DNA from: Onchocerca volvulus
Taxonomy: Eukaryota; Nematoda; Chromadorea; Rhabditida; Onchocercidae
Direction: 5' to 3'
Assembly: GCA_000499405.2 (NCBI GenBank)
Contig: HG738137.1
Location: 13,881,661 to 13,945,660 of the forward strand
DNA length: 64,000 bases
In this document: positions 12,981 to 24,263 of the stretch, one piece after another
Position numbering within the stretch: position 1 is the stretch's first letter
Layout of the letters: every line of letters begins with the position of its first letter
The notes under the pieces: model-generated
What the model was told of the DNA's origin: nothing
The model's input: only the letters and a program-made list of their open reading frames with translations
Database searches by the model: none
Translations under genes and position numbers: made by a program

Positions 12981-13919
12981 TTAACTATCCCGCAATGATT
13001 ATATATTAAATCTTTCGAACTAAAGCGATTAGACTGCAATAAGTTAAGTAAATTTTCATTTTTTAAATAATTCAAGTTTTAATTTTTTTTTTTTTTTTTT
13101 TTTTTGTTAGATTTTCAGGTAATAAATTTTAAAGCGGAAAGAACGAAACTGTACGAAACTGTTTTCTTTTGTTTTATTCTTCCAAAAAATTTTTTAAAAT
13201 GACGTAAGGGAAAAAAGCAAAAAGGACATGTAAATTTAATGAGACATTTCGACGATGCTATAAGGAAGGAAAAAAACTTTTTTGAAAAATCATTTTGCTT
13301 GTGTCATCGTCTAAGATGTCACTCTTTTGCTTTCTTTTTCTTTTTTTTTCTCTCTACCTCCCTCAAAATTCTTTGCTTATTTCATTATTTTTTATTGTAA
13401 TCATCAGAAAACAATAACAATATCAATGATGATAATAATAACAATAATGGCAACATTAATTTATGATTTGATTTGTTTATGCTTATGAAATATTCAGCAA
13501 TAGCAATATTCCAATTGTAGCAAATATTTAATGATAATGATGATAATGAGATGATAATAAATGCCATTTTATTCATATTTTTAAAAAAAGAAGAAACGAA
13601 AAATTTATAAAAACAAAGAAAAAGGAAGTGAAATATTTAATATAATTTATAGATTTATAGAATTTTTGAATTTGCAAATTATAAATAAACATATATCATG
13701 TAAGCAGATGTATATATGCACACATTTACGTATACTTATCATCGATATACCATAATATCCGAATCGGTATAAATCAATGTTGTATGCAGTTCAGCAATCA
13801 TCTCCGCAAAAATTGCATTTAATCATTTATTTTTATTAATTCAATGATTAGAAAATATCAGTCAAATATGGACCAATAGATATACACATATACATTTGTG
13901 TCAAATTAGCTTGAATTTT

Positions 13920-14125
13920 ATTGACCTCACGTACGTAATTTATGCGTAATTAATGACCGTATCCATCTCAAGTAAGTAACATATACGAATAGGTAAGGAT
14001 TACGCAACAAAATTTATTTCATGTGTCGAATATACACGTAAGATAACAATTAAAAACTTGTATTACCACACGTATGTAATATATACGTAAAATTACGGTT
14101 GCAATCCTAACGTACGTATGCATAT
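13920..14125. repeat. Cluster of CACGTAYGTAAT motifs
   Basis: CACGTACGTAAT at about 13927, CACGTATGTAAT at about 14071 and AACGTACGTATGCAT at about 14109, with further ACGTA cores between. The first two share flanking order (the motif, then TATGCGTAAT or TATACGTAAA, then GACCGTATCC or TTACGGTTGC), so they look like diverged duplicates. Confidence 0.6.
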
Positions 14126-14819
14126 TTTACATAAATTTCTTCTTATACATATAATGATAATGTCTGTATGCTATATATTAGATTGAAGGAAAGAAAAACT
14201 GATCTAATGTTCTATTTTTTTTTTTTTAAATTTTTTTTTCCATCAAATTTCTGAATCATTTAAGTAAAACAAACGGAAATTTCCAAAATTTAACAAACCA
14301 ATCTATTGCAGCGATAAATAAAGATATTATTAAGTCACATGCAATTATTCCCATCTCATTTGACACATTGGATGTTAAAAATGAAAAGAAAAAAGTAAAG
14401 CTTTTCAGATACTAAACAAACACATAACGAATGATGAAATTTGTTTGGACTATTTGTATTATTTACGTTTTGCTTGTTATAAAATATAGGAAAAATGGAA
14501 AAAAAGAATTTAAAAAAAAAAAGAAAAATTATCGTATTTTTTTCAAAAAAAGAAAAAAGAGAAAACTTAAATTTTCGCAAAAAATTTTTTTCCAATTCGA
14601 ATCATCAATTCTTTAATTTTATGTAACAAATGAGAAGCTACAGAAACAATTAGAAAAAAAATATGATGCAAACATTAAGATGATTAAAATGATAAAAAGT
14701 AAAGGAGAGATTGGGAATTAAGTAAATTACTGATTAGTATTTAATTAAATCGGAAAAAAATTATTCAGTTTGTTGGAATTTTAATTCATTGCAATAAATA
14801 TTGGTTGAAACATATTATC

Positions 14820-15135
14820 CAATGAGCGGAAGACTTGTATAAGACTTGAAGACTTGACTTGTACTCAACATTTGGTTCATCTTACAGCGCCATCCAGTTT
14901 TGTTCGTACGCCAAAAATGGCGTACGTAAATCACACATTTAATGTTACATTTCATTCAAGCAAGCAAAACGTCATACTCATTGAACGTTTGAGAAAAGAT
15001 TGAACACGTCTCATCCCATAGTTCTTCCAATCAATCATTTTACCGAATATAACAGCTTTCTATTCTGAGGGAAATTTCAGAGGGAACCAACCAGCTGCTA
15101 GACTGTTCGCCGTTTTTTTTACCAAAATCAACCGA
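14820..15135. other. Higher-complexity island in the gene desert
   Basis: About 300 bases with far fewer homopolymers than the surroundings and visibly higher GC. It includes a perfect 9-bp stem CGTACGCCA / TGGCGTACG at 14905-14926 with an AAAA loop. No open frame, tRNA boxes or recognised RNA gene was found. It could be a regulatory element, an unannotated UTR exon or an old transposon. Confidence 0.35.
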
Positions 15136-15424
15136 TTGATTTGCACGTACAGAATCTCTTCGTTTAATATTTCATATAGTTTTATTGGCATGAAATCGAT
15201 AATAATATAATTTATTTGTTGAGAATAAAATCTATATTTAAAAATGATATCTTTTTATATTTAAAAATAAAATCTTTCAAGTATATAATTTCCAGTTTAC
15301 ATTCTTCAAGAAAAAAAAAAGTGAAAAGAATTGAGTATAACTTTTATTTTTCCTTGGGCATTTTCAACAAACTTTACATATAAATGATGTCATTTGCCAT
15401 TCTCAATATGAATCAAAACAAATT

Positions 15425-15455
15425 GTTTAATGCTGAAAATATTTCAGCATTAAAC
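15425..15455. repeat. Perfect 14-bp inverted repeat (hairpin)
   Basis: GTTTAATGCTGAAA (15425-15438) and its exact complement TTTCAGCATTAAAC (15442-15455) are separated by three bases. The role is unknown; it is not followed by a U-rich exit that would suggest a small RNA terminator. Confidence 0.85.
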
Positions 15456-18360
15456 TCTACAATGTGTTTTGATTTTTAGACTAGTTTCTTTTTTTTTTTT
15501 TTTTTCAAGTTATCTATATCAACTCTAATATTTTATTACTATACATATTTGTTTATTAACTATACGATCAAAATTATTTTTTAAAAAATTTTAATTCGAA
15601 TTAAATTAAGCGATAAAATGTAATAATAATAAGAAGAAGAATGAGTTTAGTGGCAATAGTTCTTGCAATTTTGTTATAATAAGCCAGTTCCATTTATATT
15701 TCAATTTGATAATATTAAAAAAGCAACAAAAAATAATGATTATTCATTATAAATTGAATTTCCTTAGTTTTAAATTTTCTAAATATGAATTTTTCATAAA
15801 TTTTGCCTTCAAGAAAATGCTATAAATAAAGATTTAATTTTTTTTTTGGATCAAGATATTAAATTTTTTCCCATTTTATCACATTGTATTCATTTTAAAA
15901 AATTGTCTTTTCGAAAAATTTAAGTGATGATTTATTAAAATTAAGTTTTTTGAATAAAAGATTTCCAAATACTGCAAAGAAATAATTTTTTTCCTTCTTT
16001 TCAAATAAATATGGAATGCAATACATGTCTAGTCGTTCCATTAATTTTAAAATGTTTTCCTAACTTCGAAATTAAATTTTCACTTTAGATTTCCATAAAT
16101 TCAATTTATTGATAAAGTTTAATACAAGAAAATAAATTGTCAAGTTTAGAAAATTTGAGTTGATAATCTTAATTATTTATTAAGAAATTATATTATAAAA
16201 ATTCATAAAGGAAATGCGAAAAAAAAAAAAAAACTTAAATTAGCTGGAAATAATTATTCCCTTTTTCTTTTTTTCCGAATTTTTTATGAGAAAATATTTC
16301 TAATGTTGTATCTTTTGATAAAATTTTATGCAATTTTTATTTTTAATTACTAGATGCTTCGACATTTTCAGATCCATTTATATAATATCTTTGATTTAAA
16401 CTATTCTAATAAGTTCCTTTTAAATTGATCGTATTCAGGTTATTTTCAAGTAAAATTATCCATTGCATATGTTTAATTTTTTATTTTCATCATATTTCAG
16501 TAAATCGAACTTTTTATTTTTATCATATTTTTGCATGTATCGAAAGGAAAAAAAATGAAAATTGCAAGTGACCGAAAAATATAATTTTAAAATAAACAAT
16601 TGTTATTTAATTTACAACGATGATAAAATAAATGATTTATGAAATTGAACAAAGCTAAATTTAACATCTGAAATACGATATGTGAAATTGGAAAAAAAAT
16701 AAATCTAAATTTAACATCTACATGTTTATATGCATGTGGCGGAAAATTGAAATTGAAGTTGATGTATAATCAATTCATAAAAAAGTAATATATTATATCA
16801 ATACGCGCATAGGAAATGTTGACAAATTTTTTTTGTTTTTTTTGCAACTTTTTCGTAAAATATTTCATTTGTTTGACAGCATTTACTCTTTCTCAAATGA
16901 AATGATAGACTTTTTCACATTGATAAATTGATAAGTACTAATTCAAACTTATCTTCATTTATCATCATATTTTATCATTTCTTTCTTTAAATTAAATAAT
17001 AAAAAGATTTTTGCACAGTTACAAAGTTTGTAGAAATTTTTTATATAATTAACAGAAAATGCATTTCATTATTCTATTTATTATCCTATATTAATATTAT
17101 GTGAATTCTTCTAATTATAAAAATAATTTCTTATCATTGATTTCTGTTAATAATATCAATGACATCATTGATTCTGATGTAGTTGATATATTGTTCATGT
17201 GATCATTTATCTTTTTTTTTTTTTCTATACCTCAATTCTTATTGAAAAATATTCGAAAAAAAATTGTTTTCCATTTTTTTTTTCTACACATATTTATGGA
17301 TGAATAATACATATTCTAAGCTTGCGATGTTTTTTTGTTGTTGACAATTTACTTCGCAATGAACATCGTTTTATCGCAAACATTCGAACAATTTGAATGT
17401 TATGAAATCATAAATTTTGATTTTTGATAAACAAGAAAAAAATTCATTTTCCAAATTTTTTTGTAACTTTTTGTTTTATTATTGAAATTAGTGAAAATTC
17501 AATATTTGATTATCATTTCAAATATAATTTATGCCGTTAAATTGATTCACATTATAATTTATTATCATTTTGAATAATGATTATCCATCTGTCTACATAT
17601 AATCTAACAAAATATATATTAGTGTTGTTGCAAATGGTAGGATATTTTTACCATTTTAAATGTTAACAATGATTATCATATTATTGTTTTAATTAATAAT
17701 TAGGAAAAATTCTCAAATATAATCATTACTCTCATCATCATCAAAATGTCAAATTAACCCAAATTTCATAAACAAATTTCATTGTTTTGTGATATATTCC
17801 ATCGCTTTTTGTTATTTAGTAATGGAAATTTTAGCTTTTCTTTTTTTTTTGTTGAAATATAATGGAGCAAAGATTACTTTACACCTATGCTATCTGCCAA
17901 TTATATATATATATATATATTATAAATAGATTGTTCATTTTTAATTTTAATTACTAAAAATATAAAACTTCTACCACTGAAACATTTCAAAAATTGAAAA
18001 GAATGAATAGTTTCTATATTTTTTTTACTTGTTATTAATAGAATTTATTTGTTTGATTGTTGGTATTTATCTGTGATTATTTAAACGTAAGATTTCTTTT
18101 CAAATCATTTTTTCTTTTAATTTAAAAATATAAATTTCAAAATAAAAGCAATTGGTAGAATTAATCTAATTTCGAATTTTTCATCAGCGCAATCATTATC
18201 TATTATTCTATTTCTTCATCTTTTTACTTTGATAAAACTTTGATCGTTCATTAATGTTAAGGAATTAAATTCAAATGCAATCTTTTCTCTTTCAATAATG
18301 AATTGAACATATTTTGAAAATTTTTAAAACAAATTTTATTATAATATTGTTAAATAAAGA
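15456..18360. other. AT-rich intergenic DNA, no gene seen
   Basis: Low-complexity sequence; a (TA)n run lies at 17901-17922. No supported exon or RNA gene. Confidence 0.55.
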
Positions 18361-18369
18361 ATAGATAAT

Positions 18370-18615
18370 TGATACTGATAATAATAATTGTTGGTTCGAT
18401 AATGACAATAAGGATAATGATGATAATGATACCAATAAAAATGGTGATTTTTTTCTTTATTTTAAGAATTGCAACGGCAAATTATTTTCTGATAAATTGT
18501 TGATGATGATAATGATAATAGAAACAACACCGATAATGACAATAGAGTGATAATAACGATAATGATAAGCGGCGAATAATGATAATCATATCAAGAACAA
18601 CAATAAGTGATAATC
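18370..18615. repeat. GATAAT-rich degenerate simple repeat
   Basis: Repeated GATAATGATAAT, GATAATGACAATA and related blocks, similar in type to the Crumbs intron repeat at 300-600. Confidence 0.75.
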
Positions 18616-18814
18616 ATAACTGTATCTAATCATCTAAAACTTTTTTGAAATGAAAGAATGAGGTGACAGATTGGATTATTTATCACATCATTATGTTTGT
18701 TTATCTACTCTAATCATATCAGTATTTACTTGTTTTATCCCTCTTTTCTTTTCAGTTTATCACTTCAAGTTTTTTTGAAAGTTTAAAAAAAAAACTACCA
18801 ACTACTATGAGATG

Positions 18815-19345
18815 ATTTTCGAAATTTGATGACTGATATTTTTTTGTCAATTTTTGAAATTTTATCTTCAAATGTTGCTTTTGAAATTTGATAAGGATGT
18901 ATTTTGCCGATTTTTAAAATTTTAATTTTATTTTATTTTCAAATATTGATCTCGGAATTTAATAATTGATGTATTTTGTTAATACTCAAAATCTTGCAAT
19001 CAAATGTTGTTTATAAAATATGATAAGTGGTATATTTTGTTAATTTTTAAAACTTTACATTATTTTATTAAAATTTAATGATTAGTGTATTATATATTCA
19101 AAATTCTGCTTTCAAATACAATTTTTTAAGTGCGATAAGTGTAAATACTTCGTGAATTTTTAAAATTCTATTTCCAAATATAATTTTTGAAATGTAATAA
19201 TTGATGTATTTTATTAATTTTTAAAATTTCGCATCATTTTAAATATATTGATTTTGAAATTTAATAAATAATATATATTTTGCTAATACTCAAAATTTTT
19301 ATATTCAAATATAGTTTCTGAAATTTAAAATTTTACTTTCAAATA
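18815..19345. repeat. Degenerate tandem array, period about 63 bp, 8-9 units
   Basis: Units of the type GAAATTTGATAATTGATGTA, TTTTGTTAATTTTTAAAATT, TTACTTTCAAATATAATTTT. They begin near 18820, 18882, 18953, 19013, 19070, 19129, 19189, 19255 and 19320. Spacing is 57-71 bases. Units differ strongly, so the array is old. Confidence 0.8.
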
Positions 19346-22138
19346 TAATTTTTCTCATTTGATATGATAAAGAGGCTTGAAGGGTAACAAAATGTTTGCA
19401 AAAATTTGATACACAATACTTGTTAAAAATAGCTTATTATTTCATTTGTCAAATTTAAACGAATGAAGGAGAAGTTTTTGGTGAATAATGATAAAGACGA
19501 GAGCGAAATGATTGATAAATGATAAGAGATGAAAAAAACTGTTTACTTTTCATTTACTTGTGAATATAGATGATTTGTTTGTTTTAATCTAAAAGCTTAT
19601 CATTATAACTATCATTATCATCCATAATTGCTTATTCATGTATAATGATATTATTATCAATATTATAGTTGATTAAGTAACACATATCTATAATGATCGC
19701 TTCATTTTTAGACGAAAAAATCGGAAAATAATTTAAAAAAAAAAGTTTTAAAACAAGCATGATGAAAGTAAAAGTAGATTTTAATAAAATTAACATTCTT
19801 TTTTCACAAATTTTGAAATGACAGCTGCATTTTCAAGAAATTTTAGATGGAAATCTTTCCAAACTCAGTTTTCCTTTTTTTTTTTTTATAGAAACTAATC
19901 AAAAATTAAGCAGTTTGAAATTAAAATTAACTAACCATGAATAAAATCGGAAAAGTTTTGTTAATTGCCATCTTTTCAAATTGTTACAGCATACGTCAAA
20001 TATACGTGAGTCAAACTTACGTATATTTTTCCATAGCTCTACAACCACTACAAATTTCTATTAAACTAAATTATTAATCTGTCCTGAATCATTCAAAACC
20101 GGATCCGATTATAGAAGTTTTATCGTGTATTCAATCATTTTCAATCACTTAATCTCATTTTAGTAATTGAATTTAATGTGAAGATTTTTAAATTCATTTC
20201 AAAAAAAAAAAGAAAGAAAAGAATGATTGAAAAGATGGAACTTTCAGTTTGAGAATAATATAACTAGCATGCTACATTAATTTTCGTAATTAAAATCAAA
20301 ATGTTCAAAGTACTCGTTACAGTATACGGTACATTAATCTCTAAATTTAATGCATTTTTCGTCGAAAAAAAAAAAAAGATAAGAAAGATAGAAAAGTAAG
20401 AAAATTTGGAAAAATTTAAAGAAAAAAAAAAAGCGAAAAAGATGAAGGAAGAACAGATGAATTATTATATCAGTTAAAGTTTAAATTTGAAAATTTTCAA
20501 TACAAAAAAAAAAAGAAAAAGAAAAATTAGAAAATGACGACGAAGAAAGCAATAATTTTTCAATGAATTAAATTGTTTAATTCATTTCTTCGTTTTCTTT
20601 TTTTTTTTTTTTTTTTTTTTTGAAAAGAATTTTTGTCCACCAAAAAATACAATCATTTTATTTGATGGATAAAACTTTTCTTCATTTTATTTATGATTTT
20701 TTTCTTTTTCTGAAAAGAACAATTTTATGGATTTGAATAGAATCGATAAAAATGAATTTAAAAAAAAACAGTCACTTTTAATTGTCACATAAAATTACTA
20801 ATTTTAACATGAAAAGTTTATTCGTTCTATTTTATGATCATAAATGGATGAAAATTTTTGAATGTTATGTGATATTTATTGGTTTGAGAAAATGAATAGA
20901 AATGCGAGAAAGCGGGAGGAAAAACTTTTTTAAAAAATAGAGAAAGATAAAGTTTTAAAGCGAATAGAAAAAAAAAGAATGATTCTATGATATTTTTATT
21001 TGAATTATTTTATTTTATTTTGTTTTATTTTATTTTATTTTTTTTTTTTTGAAAAGTAAATGAACCCATTAATATTATAACTTTCTTTCAAAATGGTGCA
21101 TATATAAGTTAACGTTTTGGTTGAAGAAATGAAAATCTTTGTGATGATTTCTTGTATTTAATAAATTTTAAACGAATTTAGTATTACTTTCGAAAAGATA
21201 TTGATATCGTTGATAAGTTTAATTTTTAAAATTGTTTCGTTACTGTTTTTTTTTTTTTTTTAAATTGTCATTGATAAATTCACTTTTGAGAAAACTACTT
21301 CCTAATCATTTTCGAACAAATTTGTTAAAAGAATTGCGGAAAAAAGTTTTTCAAATTCCCGTAAACTGAGCGATTTTGAAAACTATTCTCTAACCATTTT
21401 CTTAAATTACGATTTATATTGATAGTTTTGAGAATTATTTTCTTTTTGTTATCATTTTCATTTAAATCTCTTTCTAAAAGTATGGTAAAAAAAGGTGGTT
21501 TTTCTTTCAGTTTTTCGATTAATTATATCAAAATCTTTAAAATTTCAAATTTAAAATGTATTTTCAAATAGATAGGCGATATATCGGCAAATCTGATATC
21601 GATAAGTTGCTATAAGGTGAAAAATGATAATAGTGACAAAAACAGGATTATGTGACGATGATGTGATTCTGTTTTTTTTTTCAATATTATTATCAATGAT
21701 AATTATCAAGCTTAAATTATTAGGCATTTTAAGTAAATCTGTTATTTGTTTAAAAAAAAAGAAAACTAAAACTGATTTACGCAATACAGATTAATGCAAT
21801 GTATCAATTATTTAATTATGCAATTCAAAAAAACAGAAATTTTACTGAAACAAATTTGTCAATAAATAAATGAAATCGTGACTTATAATAAACAAAAATA
21901 CTTAATTACAGGTAATATTCACGGAAATAAATTCCATTAATTAATACTTGAAAATTTTTTAATATAATTGTTAAATTAATTGTCTGCTTGAATGGAAGTT
22001 GAAAACTTCAAATAAGCATAAAATATGCCTTAAAAATTTAGCAAATGATGAAAAAAGCAATCAAATTTATCATTCCATTCCTTTTTCTTATCATTCCATT
22101 CTTTTTTAAAAAAATTTTGGCATAAATTTTTTTAATGT
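19346..22138. other. AT-rich intergenic DNA with homopolymers and a TTTTA repeat
   Basis: Contains poly-A-rich purine stretches (20360-20530), a T run at 20599-20621 and a TTTTA pentanucleotide repeat at about 21006-21045. No coding or RNA gene is supported. Confidence 0.55.
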
Positions 22139-22181
22139 ATTATTTTACATGAAAAATTTTCAATTTTTCATGTAAAATAAT
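22139..22181. repeat. Perfect 19-bp inverted repeat (hairpin)
   Basis: ATTATTTTACATGAAAAAT (22139-22157) pairs with its exact complement at 22163-22181 across a 5-base loop. Confidence 0.85.
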
Positions 22182-23876
22182 TTTTTTTTAGTGATAAATT
22201 ATTATCATATGAAATAATAAAATATATATATATCATTTTATAAATAAAAAAAAAAAAAAAAAAAGAAAAAAGAAAAAGAAGGAAAAGAAAAATACGAAAT
22301 CGAAGAAACAGTTGGTCAATGTTTTTTTTTTTTAATTTTTCATTTTTTTTTCCTTTTTTTTTACTTTTGTCAAAAACAAGCATACATTTCACGTGAATTT
22401 TGCATGTTTTTGAAAATTTTAATTCCAAAATGAAAATGATTGAGTTATCAGAATTGCAGTTCAATTTCCGTCATCATTTCTTCGATAGACTTAGTATATA
22501 AACCTTTCTGTTATTAATAATTCGTTCATTTGTTTGTTTTTTTTTAACTTTTCCGAATTTTATATGTTCAAAATTTTCAGATTTTTTTTATTTCTGATTT
22601 AATTTGTGATTCAAATTTTATATTAAGTTTTTTCGAATTATTTCAAATTTTCCAATATTTTATTGCAGCAAATATATATCTTAAAACATTGTTAATCGTT
22701 CTTTGTTTTAATTTCTTTTCGGATGATTTCTTTTTTTCTTTTCATTATAATTTTAATTTTAAATGATATTCGTATTTGTTTTATTCTATTTTATATTTTA
22801 TTGCAAATATTTTTTCTAGGAAAAGAAGACTAAAAATTGAGGATCATCGGTTGGTAAAAAAGAAATGGAATGAATGCCAATTGTTATCAGTTCAATCTCG
22901 AAATGAAAAGTTTAGATGGCTTAAAAACTTTCGTTTTCATATTATAATTTCAGTCTTAAAATTTCAATAGTTTCAAAATTTAATTTTGATATTTCAGTAG
23001 TTTCAGACAATTAAGAATAATAATTTTTTCATTTAATTTTACGATGATAATTCTCTCTCGTTTTTTTTTTTCAAAATAAGAAATAATAAAATAAATAAAT
23101 AAGCATTAAAATTGAATTGTATGGTATCATAAATTTTTGAAATTTCAGCAATTTTAATAAAAAATAAATCTTTTTTGCTAAAGAAATCCGTTCGTTCTTT
23201 TTTTTATTTTTTTTTTTTTTTGTTTTGATCGTATATTTATGAAATGATTAATTTAGAAAAATTCTTGACTTTTTCTATTTGATCTTTCAAATTTTTTGCA
23301 TATTTTTGCTAAATTTTCAGCTTCTAAACTGTAAATCTTTGTTTTACTTTAGTTTTTCAGCTATTTCATAGATTCCACTTTTTCGATGGAATACTTGTCT
23401 TCATTTCTCTTTTACCGTATCATTCAAATTTTATAGTTTATATTTACCGTAATAGCAGAAGATCAGATAAAAATGATATATATGTATGCTTTAATAGTTA
23501 TGATTTTACATTTTAAATCGTAATTTTCATTAATAAAATATGAATGGAAATAGTTAGAAATGATGAAAATTTCAATCCATTTCATTCCAATTTTAATCTA
23601 AAATTAATTAAAAGTCAAAGATTGAAAAGATATGGTCAATGAAAAATAATTAAAATTTATACTAAAATAAGAATAAAAATTATTTTTATCATCTTTCCTC
23701 TCTTTTTCTTTCTTTCCATTTTTTTTTTCTTTTCTTCATTTTTCATTTTTTATTCTTTCAATTCCAAAGTTCTTCGTGCTGTGGAAAAAAAAAAAAAATT
23801 CGCACCAAACACCATTTAACAATCTCTTAAATGAAAATGAAAAAAAAAAAAAAAAAAACAAAACAAAAGTACGGAA
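22182..23876. other. AT-rich intergenic DNA, no gene seen
   Basis: Homopolymer-rich, with an A run at about 22246-22263 and T runs near 23209-23221. Nothing coding is supported. Confidence 0.55.
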
Positions 23877-23877
23877 N
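23877..23877. other. Ambiguous base (n)
   Basis: The only undetermined base I noticed in the window. It sits immediately before the left arm of the long palindrome; the partner position at 24264 is T, so the palindrome predicts A here. Confidence 0.98.
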
Positions 23878-24263
23878 TTATATTTCTGTTTTTTCTTATA
23901 ATTATCTTCGAAATCATCATTTTCTCTTCCATTTATTTAGCTAAAAATTCCCAAGTGGATTTTTTGCTGCAAAATTTTCAGCACAAAAAAGTTTTGAGAC
24001 CAAAAAATAGAGCGATGAAAAAAAGGAGCAGAAAAAAGAAGAGAAAAAATTTAAATAAATGAATAGTTTGCAAATTATTCCTTTATTTAAATTTTTTCTC
24101 TTCTTTTTTCTGCTCCTTTTTTTCATCGCTCTATTTTTTGGTCTCAAAACTTTTTTGTGCTGAAAATTTTGCAGCAAAAAATCCACTTGGGAATTTTTAG
24201 CTAAATAAATGGAAGAGAAAATGATGATTTCGAAGATAATTATAAGAAAAAACAGAAATATAA
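23878..24263. repeat. Near-perfect 182-bp inverted repeat with 22-bp spacer
   Basis: The left arm 23878-24059 is the reverse complement of the right arm 24082-24263; I found no mismatch where I compared them, including both ends and the segment at 23941/24200. The spacer 24060-24081 contains GCAAATTATTC, which also occurs just outside the right arm at 24290-24300. The frame across the palindrome is its own antisense and is not a gene. Confidence 0.93.

Noticed and set aside
12401..13009. Several overlapping hydrophobic plus-strand frames
   Set aside because: They are made of TTT/ATT repeats and the TTTATCAAAT array; apparent membrane segments are poly-T artefacts.
14881..14930. Possible tRNA (GGTTCAT and a strong stem)
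   Set aside because: No A box, no cloverleaf; the stem is symmetrical with an AAAA loop and does not fit a tRNA arm order.
23941..24186. 81-residue Lys/Phe-rich open frame on the minus strand
   Set aside because: It lies entirely in the palindrome, so the two halves are each other's antisense; composition follows the A/T runs.
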